This document shows positions 8,791-16,663 of a DNA stretch of 46,485 bases, in pieces. The notes under the pieces were generated by a model, which saw only the letters and a list, made by a program, of their open reading frames with translations, was not told the origin of the DNA and did not search any database. The stretch's first letter is position 1. Each line of letters begins with the position of its first letter. The DNA lies in IMG/VR virus record IMGVR_UViG_3300003691_000015, positions 1-46,485 of that record, one strand, 5' to 3'. Both the position numbers and the translations under genes were made by a program. Origin of the DNA: a virus.

Positions 8791-10553
8791 TGGGCATGAG
8801 ACAGGCCGCAATGGCAGAGATGGCAAGAAGAGAACTAGCTAAGAGATCACAGGCCAAGACTAGTAGACCTGAGATTATAGAAGAGACTCACCCAGAGATA
8901 TCTGTAAGCGATAGATTGATAGTTAAAAACCTATCTCAATCACCAGAGAAGTCTGCGCAATTCTTAAAGAAAGAACATCCAGGGCTAGATACAAGAGTAT
9001 TTGATGGTAGAGTTTTAGTTAAAGATAAAAATAGTACTAAATGGAATCCAATAGATCCAGATGCTGATGGCTTTGATGGTTTTGGTGAACTAGCTGCTGA
9101 TATTGGTGATATAGGGTTTGATGTATTATCTACAGGTGCTGAGATTGGTGGAGCTGCCCTAGCTGGTGGATCTACTTTCGGTGCTGGTACTATAGCAGGT
9201 GCTGCTGGTGGTGCTGCCATAAGTGAGGCAGCTAGACAAGGACTAGGTAAGCTAGCAGGTCTAGATGTAGACTTAGGGGAAGCAGCTAAGGATACACTTA
9301 TAGCAGGGACTATTGGTGGAGCAATACCTGGACTAGGTAAGGTTGCAGCCCCTCTCGTTAAGGGGGCAGCAACTGGAGCAAAAGGTATAGTTAGAGGCTT
9401 AACTGAGGCAACTGGTAAGGATATAGATGTATTTGTTAACAAAGGTGCTGACTTAGACTCTATATTAAAGTCTGAAACTGGATTTACTGATGTATTCAGA
9501 GGTATTCAAAAAGAAGTAGCGGAGAAAGAAAAGGCTTTTAAAAAATCCCTTGGTGATGAATTTAATAAGCTAAGAGAATCTGGAATAGAAGTTGATATTG
9601 ATAGTGCTAGAGGGCTGTACGATGATAAACTATCTCAATTAAAAGCAACAGCTCAAACTGACGCAGATGATGCATTAGTTGCTAGCTTACAAAAAGAAAG
9701 AGACCAGTTATTTAGTAGAACAACACCAAAGGTAGAGCCATCTCAAGCTGAGCAATTAGCGGCTAGAATTGAAGGTAGGTCAGCTAGTGCCACAGGTGGA
9801 AAGCAAGATATTCCTATTGGTCAAGATATAGAGAGAGTCCTTAATCTAAGAGAACAGTTATCAGCTAGGGCCAACTTTAAAGGTAAGGCTAATCTAGACA
9901 AGTCACTAGACAGTGCATCCCTAAGTGAAGGGTTGGCAGCTAGAGGTTTTGGTGAGCTTGGAGAGAGTATAGATAATGTTGTTGGTCAGATAGATTCAAA
10001 AAAAGTTAGAGAGCAATTTAAAGATCATATAGAGTTTGTTACTGAGATATCAAAGAACTTTAAAACAGTAGATGCTGTTGAATCATTTGCTAAAGCGTCA
10101 AGCAAGGGTGGAAGAAAAGCACTTGCAGAGAAAGTAACTAGAATAGACAAAAGATTTAATACTAATATTAGTGGAAAGTTTGATGTTATCTCTACTGCTC
10201 AAGCCTTAGCAGGTCAGACTGGTGATAAGATATCAGACATATCTTTGAGACCTAAATCATTCTTAGAGGTAATGGGTATTGCCACTGGTGCAAAGCTTGC
10301 GTGGGCTGCTGGGCAACCTGCTCTAATTCCTGTTGCTATTGCTGGTGGTGCTGCCATAGGTAGAAAGCTTGGTAGCATTAAGGCTGCTAGAAAATATGTA
10401 GATTTTATAGTGGATGCTGAGGGAAGAGCTCTTAATATAGAAAAGAGTGCTCAGGAACTATTAAAGAAGAAAGTATTTAGATCAATAACTGGTCAAGATG
10501 CCCTTAGAGAGTCTGTTAAACTAAAAGCTAAGTTAAACGATGAGAGAGGATAA
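8790..10553 (+). CDS. Large ejection-like protein with glycine-rich membrane segments
   Basis: A 587-residue protein. The basic N-terminus is followed by a soluble domain, then Ala/Gly-zipper stretches (about residues 113-155 and 168-200) that could insert in a membrane, a long charged coiled region, and a second hydrophobic segment near 493-525. This layout is typical of podovirus ejection proteins that form the transenvelope channel. It is the largest member of the ejection-like cluster. Confidence 0.55.
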   Translation: MGMRQAAMAEMARRELAKRSQAKTSRPEIIEETHPEISVSDRLIVKNLSQSPEKSAQFLKKEHPGLDTRVFDGRVLVKDKNSTKWNPIDPDADGFDGFGELAADIGDIGFDVLSTGAEIGGAALAGGSTFGAGTIAGAAGGAAISEAARQGLGKLAGLDVDLGEAAKDTLIAGTIGGAIPGLGKVAAPLVKGAATGAKGIVRGLTEATGKDIDVFVNKGADLDSILKSETGFTDVFRGIQKEVAEKEKAFKKSLGDEFNKLRESGIEVDIDSARGLYDDKLSQLKATAQTDADDALVASLQKERDQLFSRTTPKVEPSQAEQLAARIEGRSASATGGKQDIPIGQDIERVLNLREQLSARANFKGKANLDKSLDSASLSEGLAARGFGELGESIDNVVGQIDSKKVREQFKDHIEFVTEISKNFKTVDAVESFAKASSKGGRKALAEKVTRIDKRFNTNISGKFDVISTAQALAGQTGDKISDISLRPKSFLEVMGIATGAKLAWAAGQPALIPVAIAGGAAIGRKLGSIKAARKYVDFIVDAEGRALNIEKSAQELLKKKVFRSITGQDALRESVKLKAKLNDERG

Positions 10554-10556
10554 CTT

Positions 10557-10670
10557 ATGGCCCTTCTTAAACCTAAAAAGAAAACAATCAAAGAACAAAT
10601 CAAGGCAGCCACTGACTTTAAGCGTAACAACTCAGAGTTAGTGGCAAAAGCCAAGAAGAAACTTAACTAA
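10557..10670 (+). CDS. 37-residue Lys-rich protein
   Basis: Begins MALLKPKKKTIKEQIKAA and ends KAKKKLN; strongly basic and helical. It follows the ejection-like gene by four bases with GAGAGGA upstream. It may be an internal, DNA-contacting virion peptide; the evidence is only composition and position. Confidence 0.45.
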   Translation: MALLKPKKKTIKEQIKAATDFKRNNSELVAKAKKKLN

Positions 10671-10736
10671 TCAACTCACATTTCTGTAAGAGTATTCTTA
10701 TTGCCATTTACACATAACAGTACATACCATTTAGTT

Positions 10737-11150
10737 ATGGATATTTTAAACAATGACCAAATAGGAAAGATAGCTGAAATGCAGTTTGAGATAGACTGCG
10801 CAAAGAGAGGTTATTGTACTTCATGGCCCAGAGTAGATAGAGCAGGATATGATTGCATTCTAGATACAGGTGACTCGCTACTAAAGGTACAGATTAAATC
10901 TAGCAATAGAACCAATAAGAGTGGCCAGTATAAGCTATCCCTAACCAAGAGTCGTGGCGGTCTTAAGTTATATAATAAAGATCATTTTGATATAGCAGCG
11001 ATGTATCTGCATGGTGATAATTCTTGGTACTTTATACCATTTGATATTATAGCTGGACTTAAAGGTGTCGGATTAAATCCAGGCTATAGTGGGTCGAAGT
11101 ATAATAAGTATAAAGAGAATTGGGATATATTTAAAGATCACCTTCGCTAA
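10737..11150 (+). CDS. PD-(D/E)XK-like nuclease
   Basis: Reads MDILNNDQIGKIAEMQFEID and later 'GYDCILD...LKVQIKSS'. The E of GKIAE, the D of YDCILD and the QIK triad fit the fold of small PD-(D/E)XK endonucleases. ATG at 10737 (137 residues) is preferred; a TTG at 10701 would give 149. Neither start has a good ribosome site. A TTGCCA/TACCAT pair with 18-bp spacing lies at 10700-10729, which would give a nearly leaderless transcript. It ends inside a convergent minus-strand gene. Confidence 0.55.
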   Translation: MDILNNDQIGKIAEMQFEIDCAKRGYCTSWPRVDRAGYDCILDTGDSLLKVQIKSSNRTNKSGQYKLSLTKSRGGLKLYNKDHFDIAAMYLHGDNSWYFIPFDIIAGLKGVGLNPGYSGSKYNKYKENWDIFKDHLR

Positions 11151-11436
11151 CAAGTATCATGTGACTTTTAATATATATCTCATCGTCTAGTACTTTTAAA
11201 TCTAAATATTCTTGTTCCCATTTAAGGCACTCATTCTTCTTATTTCTCTTCTTGCATATACTCTTTCTGAATTTATATTCACCAACATAAATATATGCAG
11301 AGTATCTCTTATCTCTAGGTTGATCGTAATTTGTCAATGACCTCTTGGCCGACGAGAAGCAGCTTGTCACGTAAATTGAGCATAGTATCATTAGACCTAG
11401 CACCTTTATTATAGTCGTCATCTCTTTCTTCATCAT
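11131..11436 (-). CDS. Lipoprotein, candidate outer-membrane spanin
   Basis: A 101-residue protein with an N-terminal hydrophobic segment and a VTSC lipobox (Cys 26), then a basic, Cys-containing periplasmic part. AAGGA lies nine bases before the ATG. It starts inside the upstream gene in another frame (about 120 bases of overlap), the arrangement typical of overlapping inner/outer spanin genes. The spanin role is inferred; the partner's membrane segment is weak. Confidence 0.5.
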   Translation of the reverse strand: MMKKEMTTIIKVLGLMILCSIYVTSCFSSAKRSLTNYDQPRDKRYSAYIYVGEYKFRKSICKKRNKKNECLKWEQEYLDLKVLDDEIYIKSHMILVSEGDL

Positions 11437-11611
11437 ACCTGGGCTTCCTTCTCTCTAATTCATAGAGATCTTTTATATAGTAGTACTTGTTAATCATCTT
11501 AAATTCTTGTTTTTGTTCCCAACTTGGAGTTCTCTTTTTGTATAACTCAATGCCATTGTTTATAGCCCTAAATGCAATCTTAACTATTGCGGCAGTCCCT
11601 AATACGCTCAC
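11315..11611 (-). CDS. Candidate inner-membrane spanin or lysis accessory
   Basis: A 98-residue protein. A GTG start at 11611 is chosen because GGAGG sits five bases upstream; the ATG one codon earlier is only two bases from it. A moderately hydrophobic N-terminus (SVLGTAAIVKIAFRAI) is followed by a highly charged region with helical 'YYIKDLYELERRKPRYDEER'. Its end encloses the lipoprotein start in another frame. Together they look like a two-gene spanin, but the membrane segment is weaker than usual. Confidence 0.4.
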   Translation of the reverse strand: MSVLGTAAIVKIAFRAINNGIELYKKRTPSWEQKQEFKMINKYYYIKDLYELERRKPRYDEERDDDYNKGARSNDTMLNLRDKLLLVGQEVIDKLRST

Positions 11612-11632
11612 CATTACCTCCGATTCTATATG

Positions 11633-12226
11633 TTATTGGTTTAAACTATTAACCCAATCTCCTCTTTTGCGATACTTATTTTTATTATAATCAATTCCCT
11701 TTCCATCCATTTTTCTTAGGTATCTCTGGACCGTTGACTCGTGCATATCAAGTATCGCCCCTATGTCGGATGGCGATGCACCATCTGAAAACATTTCCAA
11801 TATTCTACCACAATTTACGGGACTAAGTCTAAACCTATGATGTCTTTCCTGTATGTTTAACCGAGGCCTTTTGCCACTGTCCCAAAAGTGTTTTGTATTT
11901 TCTTTTCTTGTGACCCATTCTAGGTTGCTTGCGTTGTTGTTTTTCTTATTAAAGTCCTTGTGATTAACATGAAGATCAGATGGACCAAAAAAAGCAGTGG
12001 CTACCAGCCTGTGGACGCTTTTTGTTTCTTGTTTATTGTTTACAGACAATGAAACATTGACATATCCACACCTACCAACTCTTGAAGACTTTATCCTCTC
12101 TCTTATTTTTCGATAACTTCCATTTCTGGTATTAACCAACCTAGAGCAGGTTCTTATTCTCCCTAAGTTAGATGCCATATATGCACCTTCATATCCTGGT
12201 ATGTCTCTCCATTCTTCCTTACCCAT
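11633..12226 (-). CDS. NUMOD4-HNH homing endonuclease
   Basis: A 197-residue protein. NUMOD4-type DNA-binding start (EEWRDIPGYEGAYMASNLGR), then an HNH nuclease core ('VHRLVATAFFG', 'LHVNHKDFNKKNNNASNLEW'), and a C-terminal helix-turn-helix ('IGAILDMHESTVQRYLRKM'). ATG at 12226 is chosen over 12238 because GGAGA is seven bases upstream. A terminator lies directly upstream, so the gene may have been dropped between two transcription units. Probably a free-standing homing endonuclease. Confidence 0.85.
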   Translation of the reverse strand: MGKEEWRDIPGYEGAYMASNLGRIRTCSRLVNTRNGSYRKIRERIKSSRVGRCGYVNVSLSVNNKQETKSVHRLVATAFFGPSDLHVNHKDFNKKNNNASNLEWVTRKENTKHFWDSGKRPRLNIQERHHRFRLSPVNCGRILEMFSDGASPSDIGAILDMHESTVQRYLRKMDGKGIDYNKNKYRKRGDWVNSLNQ

Positions 12227-12239
12227 GTCTTTCTCCATT

Positions 12240-12263
12240 AAAAAAGGGAGCCTTTCGACCCCC
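12240..12263 (-). terminator. Rho-independent terminator
   Basis: Read on the minus strand: GGGGGTC, a GAAA tetraloop, GGCTCCC (two G-T wobbles), then TTTTTT. It follows the 12306-12554 gene and precedes the HNH gene, whose start lies just beyond the T-run. Confidence 0.8.
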
Positions 12264-12280
12264 TAAGTATTTATTTAACC

Positions 12281-12309
12281 TTAATTACCTTTTTGGAGGG
12301 GGTAATTAA
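12281..12309 (-). promoter_or_regulatory. Nine-base inverted repeat over a stop codon
   Basis: TTAATTACC (12281-12289) and GGTAATTAA (12301-12309) form a perfect 9-bp stem with an 11-base loop; the right arm contains the stop codon of the 12306-12554 gene. It may protect the 3' end or act with the terminator just downstream. Confidence 0.5.
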
Positions 12310-12554
12310 TTCTTTGCTAATAAGATTTGTACAATCCTAACTGCTTCAATGGGGTCAATGTCTTTAGCTTCTGCCATCATTGCTTCCATTGAATCTTTAA
12401 GAGCAACTAAACCCTTAACTTCTTCAAACAAAGGAGCTGCTTGACTGATATCAGAAAAACCAATCTCTCCATCTGCCATAACTTCTTCACCAATATCAAC
12501 AAGCTTGTTTAAATGACCTGCTAACTTTGCGATGTTTTCAATACCTTCACTCAT
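12306..12554 (-). CDS. Small acidic protein, unknown
   Basis: An 82-residue, all-helical, acidic protein (MSEGIENIAKLAGHLNKLVD...). AAGGA ribosome site. Codon choice (GCT, GAA, ACT) is close to that of the capsid gene and unlike most neighbours, and two 3' hairpins follow. Both features suggest abundant expression. I do not recognise the family; a virion-internal, decoration or host-takeover role are all possible. Confidence 0.55.
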   Translation of the reverse strand: MSEGIENIAKLAGHLNKLVDIGEEVMADGEIGFSDISQAAPLFEEVKGLVALKDSMEAMMAEAKDIDPIEAVRIVQILLAKN

Positions 12555-12569
12555 AATTATTCCTTATTG

Positions 12570-12767
12570 TTAATGCAACTGTGATCTATACTCAGCCGCT
12601 CTTCTATCTTGTTCTAGTTTCTTTAGACAAGCTATTTGAAGATCAATATTAAAGTGCATGGTTCTCTCTGTAAAGCCCCAGTGGTTTCTATATGTATCTT
12701 CAAGCATCTTCTCTAGCTCTACTTCTCTTTCGTATGTAATTTCTAATAACTTTGCAACTAAACTCAT
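12570..12767 (-). CDS. Small helical protein, unknown
   Basis: A 65-residue charged helical protein (MSLVAKLLEITYEREVELEK...), with AAGGA six bases before its start. It overlaps the end of the upstream HNH gene by four bases (ATGA type), suggesting coupled translation. No recognised motif. Confidence 0.5.
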   Translation of the reverse strand: MSLVAKLLEITYEREVELEKMLEDTYRNHWGFTERTMHFNIDLQIACLKKLEQDRRAAEYRSQLH

Positions 12768-13093
12768 TTATCTTCCTTATTTGTAGTCGTGTCTCCACAC
12801 AGCATTGTTTTTAACCTGTGACAATTGGCGCATAAAACTTGTAGGTTCTTGTAGGTGTCGTTTTCTTTATTTGAATCTATATGGTCTACGTCTAAGCAGA
12901 CTGGATTATAACTCTGATTGCACCCTCTGCAGATAGTAACTGATGCCTTGTCTCCAAGATTAGGGTATTTGAAGCACATATTACACTTTCTCTTGTAATA
13001 TCTTTTCATCTGCCCTGTCTTCTTATTTTTCAATTGAGAAGCTAGCTGAGCTGGTCTAATACCGCAATTTCCACATATCTTGCCATTTGCCAT
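12764..13093 (-). CDS. HNH endonuclease (zinc-ribbon type)
   Basis: A 109-residue protein with CxxC pairs near residues 7-10 and 38-41, then 'CLDVDHIDSNKENDTYKNLQ' and 'VLCANCHRLKT', the standard HNH core with DH, N and H plus zinc-binding cysteines. It probably nicks or cuts DNA, as a packaging-associated or homing enzyme. No clear ribosome site is visible before the ATG. Confidence 0.8.
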   Translation of the reverse strand: MANGKICGNCGIRPAQLASQLKNKKTGQMKRYYKRKCNMCFKYPNLGDKASVTICRGCNQSYNPVCLDVDHIDSNKENDTYKNLQVLCANCHRLKTMLCGDTTTNKEDK

Positions 13094-13152
13094 AAATAAA
13101 GGCTTGCAGAGCAGATGTGATATGTCTCTATAAAAGCGGTTTAGTCGGGGAA

Positions 13153-13962
13153 TTAACTTAGTTGTTTCTTAAAAAATCGGTGTATTGGGACTAATACTTC
13201 ACTGTCTGAGAGACTATTATGATGATTGTGTTTAATATCTAGCTTACTGCATAGCTCATCAAGGCCTACACCATTAAAGACTATATCTAAGTTATCCATT
13301 AGGGCTAACTCATTATTAGCCTCTGCTCTCTTATCTTTCCATTCTAACATCTTCTCAGGCTTCGCAGGTGTCTTTCTGAGCTTGTTTATGTAGCTATCCA
13401 TCTTATCTACCATCTTCTGGTGCTTGGATGCTAATTTGAGCTTATTTGAGCCTATTTTGTTGTACTCTCTGGCCAAAGTCATGGTGTTCTCAGACCTCAT
13501 AGAGGTGGTGTACTCACCATCCTTATTGGCGGTCAGTGGTATGTGCTGACCTAATCTTTTAACAAGGTATTGATACATCTTTGGTGCATGTAGATTTGAG
13601 TGATATAGGAGAAAGTTTAAATCAAAGGTTCCTGATGCATGGAATATGAATGTCAACCTGTCGTCTTTATATTGTTCCAGGAATAACCAGAGCTTTCTAT
13701 AGAAGTCTATTGGCTGATCAAATTTAAGTTGATCTTCCCATGTAATCTTATGGACTCTCTGTGCTTGCTCAGGCCATTGATCTATCTTATATCCAAGTAT
13801 GTTGTTCTTATATCTTTGAGTACCTACTGTAGATGTGAGGTAGGCTTTGTCTAGTATGTTGTGGTCTGTATCTGTAGCTACAAATCCACCAGTAATTATA
13901 TTATTAAGAGGTGGACTAAACCCTGAAGTTTCCAGGTCAAAATATATGTTCTTATTTAGCAT
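13153..13962 (-). CDS. DnaQ-like 3'-5' exonuclease
   Basis: A 269-residue protein of the DEDDh type: DLET at residues 9-12 (motif I), 'HASGTFDLNFL' (motif II) and 'HNSLSDSEV' (motif III, His four residues before the Asp). A long insertion of about 70 residues separates motifs II and III. The ATG at 13962, overlapping the upstream stop, is preferred to a TTG at 13980. It probably trims 3' ends during replication or recombination; no phage polymerase is present for it to proofread. Confidence 0.75.
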   Translation of the reverse strand: MLNKNIYFDLETSGFSPPLNNIITGGFVATDTDHNILDKAYLTSTVGTQRYKNNILGYKIDQWPEQAQRVHKITWEDQLKFDQPIDFYRKLWLFLEQYKDDRLTFIFHASGTFDLNFLLYHSNLHAPKMYQYLVKRLGQHIPLTANKDGEYTTSMRSENTMTLAREYNKIGSNKLKLASKHQKMVDKMDSYINKLRKTPAKPEKMLEWKDKRAEANNELALMDNLDIVFNGVGLDELCSKLDIKHNHHNSLSDSEVLVPIHRFFKKQLS

Positions 13963-14230
13963 TCTTTTCTTCAAACTCAATTAATAGTTGAATGCAATGA
14001 ATTGCTTTATTTAGATCTTCCATGCCGTTCTTATTCTTGTATCTAGAGATATATTTAATAGCATTAGCCTGGCCATAGTTTAGGTTATTAGCTAGTGCAT
14101 ACTCCATTGGTTGAATCTTCATATCTTTATAATGGGATCCACCCTCTTGGACATCGAAGGCAGATATATTTACTTTTGGCAACGGGAATATTTTCCTAAG
14201 TCGCTCGGTTTCAGTATCATACTTACTCAT
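13952..14230 (-). CDS. DUF3310-type protein
   Basis: A 92-residue protein containing 'GGSHYKDMKIQPMEYALANN' and 'NAIKYISRYKNKNG', then 'DLNKAIHCIQLLIE'. These are the conserved blocks of the small phage DUF3310 family, thought to be nucleotide- or replication-linked but without a firmly known function. Overlaps both neighbours by a few bases. Confidence 0.85.
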   Translation of the reverse strand: MSKYDTETERLRKIFPLPKVNISAFDVQEGGSHYKDMKIQPMEYALANNLNYGQANAIKYISRYKNKNGMEDLNKAIHCIQLLIEFEEKNAK

Positions 14231-14460
14231 TTAGTTATATCTCCTATTCTATTTAGCTCATACTGAACTACTTTATAGTAATCAAGATTACTTCTAGCAG
14301 CTAAGAACTTCATGCCAATAGTTACTGCATTAATACTATTATAGAATGGAAGATTACCTTTAGTTGTGCTCTTGTAGAGTTCATTGGTTCTCTTATCTAT
14401 TATGACATAGATATATTGAGGCATTCTTAATACTGTGTTGTTAGGGCCTCTCTGTACCAT
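14227..14460 (-). CDS. Small protein, unknown
   Basis: A 77-residue protein. ATG at 14460 has AAGG five bases upstream and lies inside the end of the preceding gene; an internal ATG at 14424 (MPQYIYVIID) is an alternative start. A short beta-type core 'QYIYVIIDKRTNELY' follows. No function recognised. Confidence 0.5.
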   Translation of the reverse strand: MVQRGPNNTVLRMPQYIYVIIDKRTNELYKSTTKGNLPFYNSINAVTIGMKFLAARSNLDYYKVVQYELNRIGDITK

Positions 14461-14650
14461 CTAAACCTTGTAGTTGTAATTCTAGTGCACTCACATATAG
14501 AGCAATATGACCTAACACTGAGTGTAGTGGCATTCCCTCTTCCAGAGTAGGTATTCTACTATTAAAGAAAGAAGCTATCTCATGCTGTGTTGATGTGCTA
14601 CTAAGGTGTTCTTTTGCTGAATCTATTATTTCGCCATTAATTGTTTCCAT
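14441..14650 (-). CDS. Small protein, unknown
   Basis: A 69-residue helical protein (METINGEIIDSAKEHLSS...) coupled to its upstream neighbour by TAATG and overlapping its downstream neighbour by 20 bases. A hydrophobic amphipathic helix, 'LHSVLGHIALYVSALELQLQ', spans residues ~42-61. Function not recognised. Confidence 0.5.
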   Translation of the reverse strand: METINGEIIDSAKEHLSSTSTQHEIASFFNSRIPTLEEGMPLHSVLGHIALYVSALELQLQGLDGTERP

Positions 14651-14964
14651 TATATATCCATCTCTAATTGATTGTCACAACTCTTGGCTCTTCTTTCCAC
14701 CTCTTCGTCTATTTCAATACCTCTTCTAGATATCTCTGACTCACACATAACCTTTAGTTCTTCTACCATAGTAAGTGGGGTTAACATTAAAGACCATTGT
14801 AGTTCTTGGTTCATAATCTTCTCATGAAGCTCTCCAGTTAATTCTCTAACCTTCTCACCTATCTCAGCAAAGTGTGGCTCTGCATCTAGACTCATCATTG
14901 TGTCTTTAGCTATGTTTGCACACTGAACACTCATATCTGTTTTAATATTCCATCCCTCAATCAT
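14650..14964 (-). CDS. Helical protein, unknown
   Basis: A 104-residue, Glu- and Met-rich helical protein with GGAG six bases upstream of its ATG. It is one of four consecutive overlapping small genes between the RecE-like and DUF3310 genes, so it may belong to the recombination/replication set. No motif recognised. Confidence 0.5.
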   Translation of the reverse strand: MIEGWNIKTDMSVQCANIAKDTMMSLDAEPHFAEIGEKVRELTGELHEKIMNQELQWSLMLTPLTMVEELKVMCESEISRRGIEIDEEVERRAKSCDNQLEMDI

Positions 14965-15164
14965 TATATGCTCCCGTTGGTTCTTGCCATTTTAGATTCA
15001 AACTCTAATGTACTTATGCGACTCTTCTCAACTTCTTCAGCATGTCTCTTTTCCCAAGTCTTGCTGGTTACAAAAGAAGTAATTCTTTCTTGTTCTGTTG
15101 CGCTAAACTTCTCCATAATGGAGCACACTTCTTTCATTGCATTGAATTCATCTTGATTTGACAT
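14964..15164 (-). CDS. Small helical protein, unknown
   Basis: A 66-residue protein (MSNQDEFNAMKEVCSIMEKF...), with AGGAG six bases before the ATG, directly after the RecE-like stop. The predicted short helices and charged C-terminus give no functional clue beyond co-transcription with recombination genes. Confidence 0.5.
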   Translation of the reverse strand: MSNQDEFNAMKEVCSIMEKFSATEQERITSFVTSKTWEKRHAEEVEKSRISTLEFESKMARTNGSI

Positions 15165-15992
15165 CTATATCTCCTGGTAGTCTGTTTCTTGAAACCTAAT
15201 AGTAGGTGTCTCTATTTTATATGCTAACTTAACATTGCTCTTTGCTTTTGCCAGTTTCTTTGCACCATATTGTAAAAAAGACTCACTACATTTATATACA
15301 GCAACTCTAAATGGAGGTCTTGACTCAATTACACCAAAGATAAAATCTACATCATCTTCTCCTGTAATATACTTGTCACCTTCAAGATACATAGCTGCAG
15401 ATAAATCATAATGCCTATCCCACTTAGCTGATTTATGAAATTCATCTATATTATAAATAGACTTCCAATCAATAATTGCTGGCTTTCCATCTATTAAAGA
15501 ATTAACTCTCTTATCTGGTCTGAACCTAAGGTTAAGCTTATTAAAGTCATCTATATAGTACCCGCTGTGCTCTTCAATGCCTTCCATATCTACCATCTTC
15601 TTAAAGAATGGGTGAGCATTAACAGATTTAATACATTGCTGTGCACGTAGTTTGTCATGTGCTGGCAAAACTATCTTTCCTTGTGCATTGTCTAGGAACT
15701 TAGCCTTGTATTCTCTGTCTGCTTTAGTTCTTAAATTGAGACCATCCATATCAATGAATGCAAACTCATTCTCTACATCTGCAGTCTTGTCTAATAGTGC
15801 ATGAATGTAGGTTCCAAAATCCATTGCATTGTCAGGTGACCACTTAGCTGGCTCATGTCCTTTGTTCATTTCATATCTGAAGTTGGAATGTGAATCTATT
15901 GCTTTCTTTAGTTGAGAGCTACTTAAGAACTCTGTGTCGTTGTGGTAGTCATCATTGCTGATTCCTGGTGTGTACTCGCCTACTTTTTTCAT
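15165..15992 (-). CDS. RecE-like (exonuclease VIII, DUF3799) nuclease
   Basis: A 275-residue protein with 'GISNDDYHND' and 'LSSSQLKKAI' at the N-terminus, 'DFGTYIHALLD' (His 64), 'LRFRPD' (Asp 160) and 'IIDWKS' (Asp 175, Lys 177). These match the PD-(D/E)XK exonucleases that resect double-strand ends to make 3' single strands for recombination. Its usual partner, a RecT/beta annealing protein, is not recognisable nearby; the SSB-like gene at 17791 is the closest candidate. Confidence 0.8.
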   Translation of the reverse strand: MKKVGEYTPGISNDDYHNDTEFLSSSQLKKAIDSHSNFRYEMNKGHEPAKWSPDNAMDFGTYIHALLDKTADVENEFAFIDMDGLNLRTKADREYKAKFLDNAQGKIVLPAHDKLRAQQCIKSVNAHPFFKKMVDMEGIEEHSGYYIDDFNKLNLRFRPDKRVNSLIDGKPAIIDWKSIYNIDEFHKSAKWDRHYDLSAAMYLEGDKYITGEDDVDFIFGVIESRPPFRVAVYKCSESFLQYGAKKLAKAKSNVKLAYKIETPTIRFQETDYQEI

Positions 15993-16000
15993 CTTAACTC

Positions 16001-16543
16001 CTAGTTATGTTGGTGAAGTGCGTATAGCGCAATCCCTGTGGCATCCACGATACCATCATGTGGGATACGGCACGCTTTGTTCTTTCTAAAGTCAAACCCT
16101 TTGTAAAGTTTGGAAACAGCTTTCGCAGCAGTTGCCTTTGTGTCTCTTTTCTTATTGCCTTTCGCTGTAAGTTCATTTTTATATACCTCATTTATATCTG
16201 CATAGCCAGTTAAAAACTTTTGCCACTTAATTGGTGCAATTTCTACAACATCTCTTCCTAGAAAGCTATGCGTGAGTGCGAATAAATAACCAGTATGAAA
16301 GCCAAAAGTAAACATACTAGTTGCGCTATTGCCAAATACAGCGTGAACCCTTTCGGTGTAGACTGTAACATTATCTCTATCTCCTGCGTGTCTTATTACT
16401 TTGGCCATGAATCTTTCAACACCTTCATGACATATTCTTTTATCTTTATGTGGTGGTGTGGCCATTGTCTCTATGATATGTCCTTCAGAATTAAGAAGAC
16501 AAAAACCACCATCCTTGCCTGGGTCAATACCTAGATAAAACAT
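16001..16543 (-). CDS. RuvC-like Holliday junction resolvase
   Basis: A 180-residue protein with GIDPGKDGG (Asp 7), 'VYTERVHAVFGNSATSMFTF' (Glu 64) and 'HDGIVDATGIALYAL' (Asp 163 and Asp 167). The four acidic residues match the RuvC metal-binding set. It should resolve recombination junctions or trim branched DNA before packaging. AGGAA precedes the ATG, which directly follows the stop of a small membrane protein gene. Confidence 0.85.
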   Translation of the reverse strand: MFYLGIDPGKDGGFCLLNSEGHIIETMATPPHKDKRICHEGVERFMAKVIRHAGDRDNVTVYTERVHAVFGNSATSMFTFGFHTGYLFALTHSFLGRDVVEIAPIKWQKFLTGYADINEVYKNELTAKGNKKRDTKATAAKAVSKLYKGFDFRKNKACRIPHDGIVDATGIALYALHQHN

Positions 16544-16663
16544 CTATTCTTCCTGCTCTTCTATATGAATAGATACACCTATCATGTTTAGAAACAAGTA
16601 AAGAGCTAGCAAATTACCTGCAAGGGTAACTAATCCTATATTTAATAAATCAACACTGCTCAT
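16544..16663 (-). CDS. 39-residue single-span membrane protein
   Basis: Reads MSSVDLLNIGLVTLAGNLLA followed by a further hydrophobic stretch and a charged end (HIEEQEE). Residues ~8-31 would span the membrane. GGAG lies seven bases before the ATG, which overlaps the preceding stop (ATGA). The next gene starts at the base after its stop. The strong ribosome site and exact packing make this a convincing small gene; function unknown. Confidence 0.65.
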   Translation of the reverse strand: MSSVDLLNIGLVTLAGNLLALYLFLNMIGVSIHIEEQEE

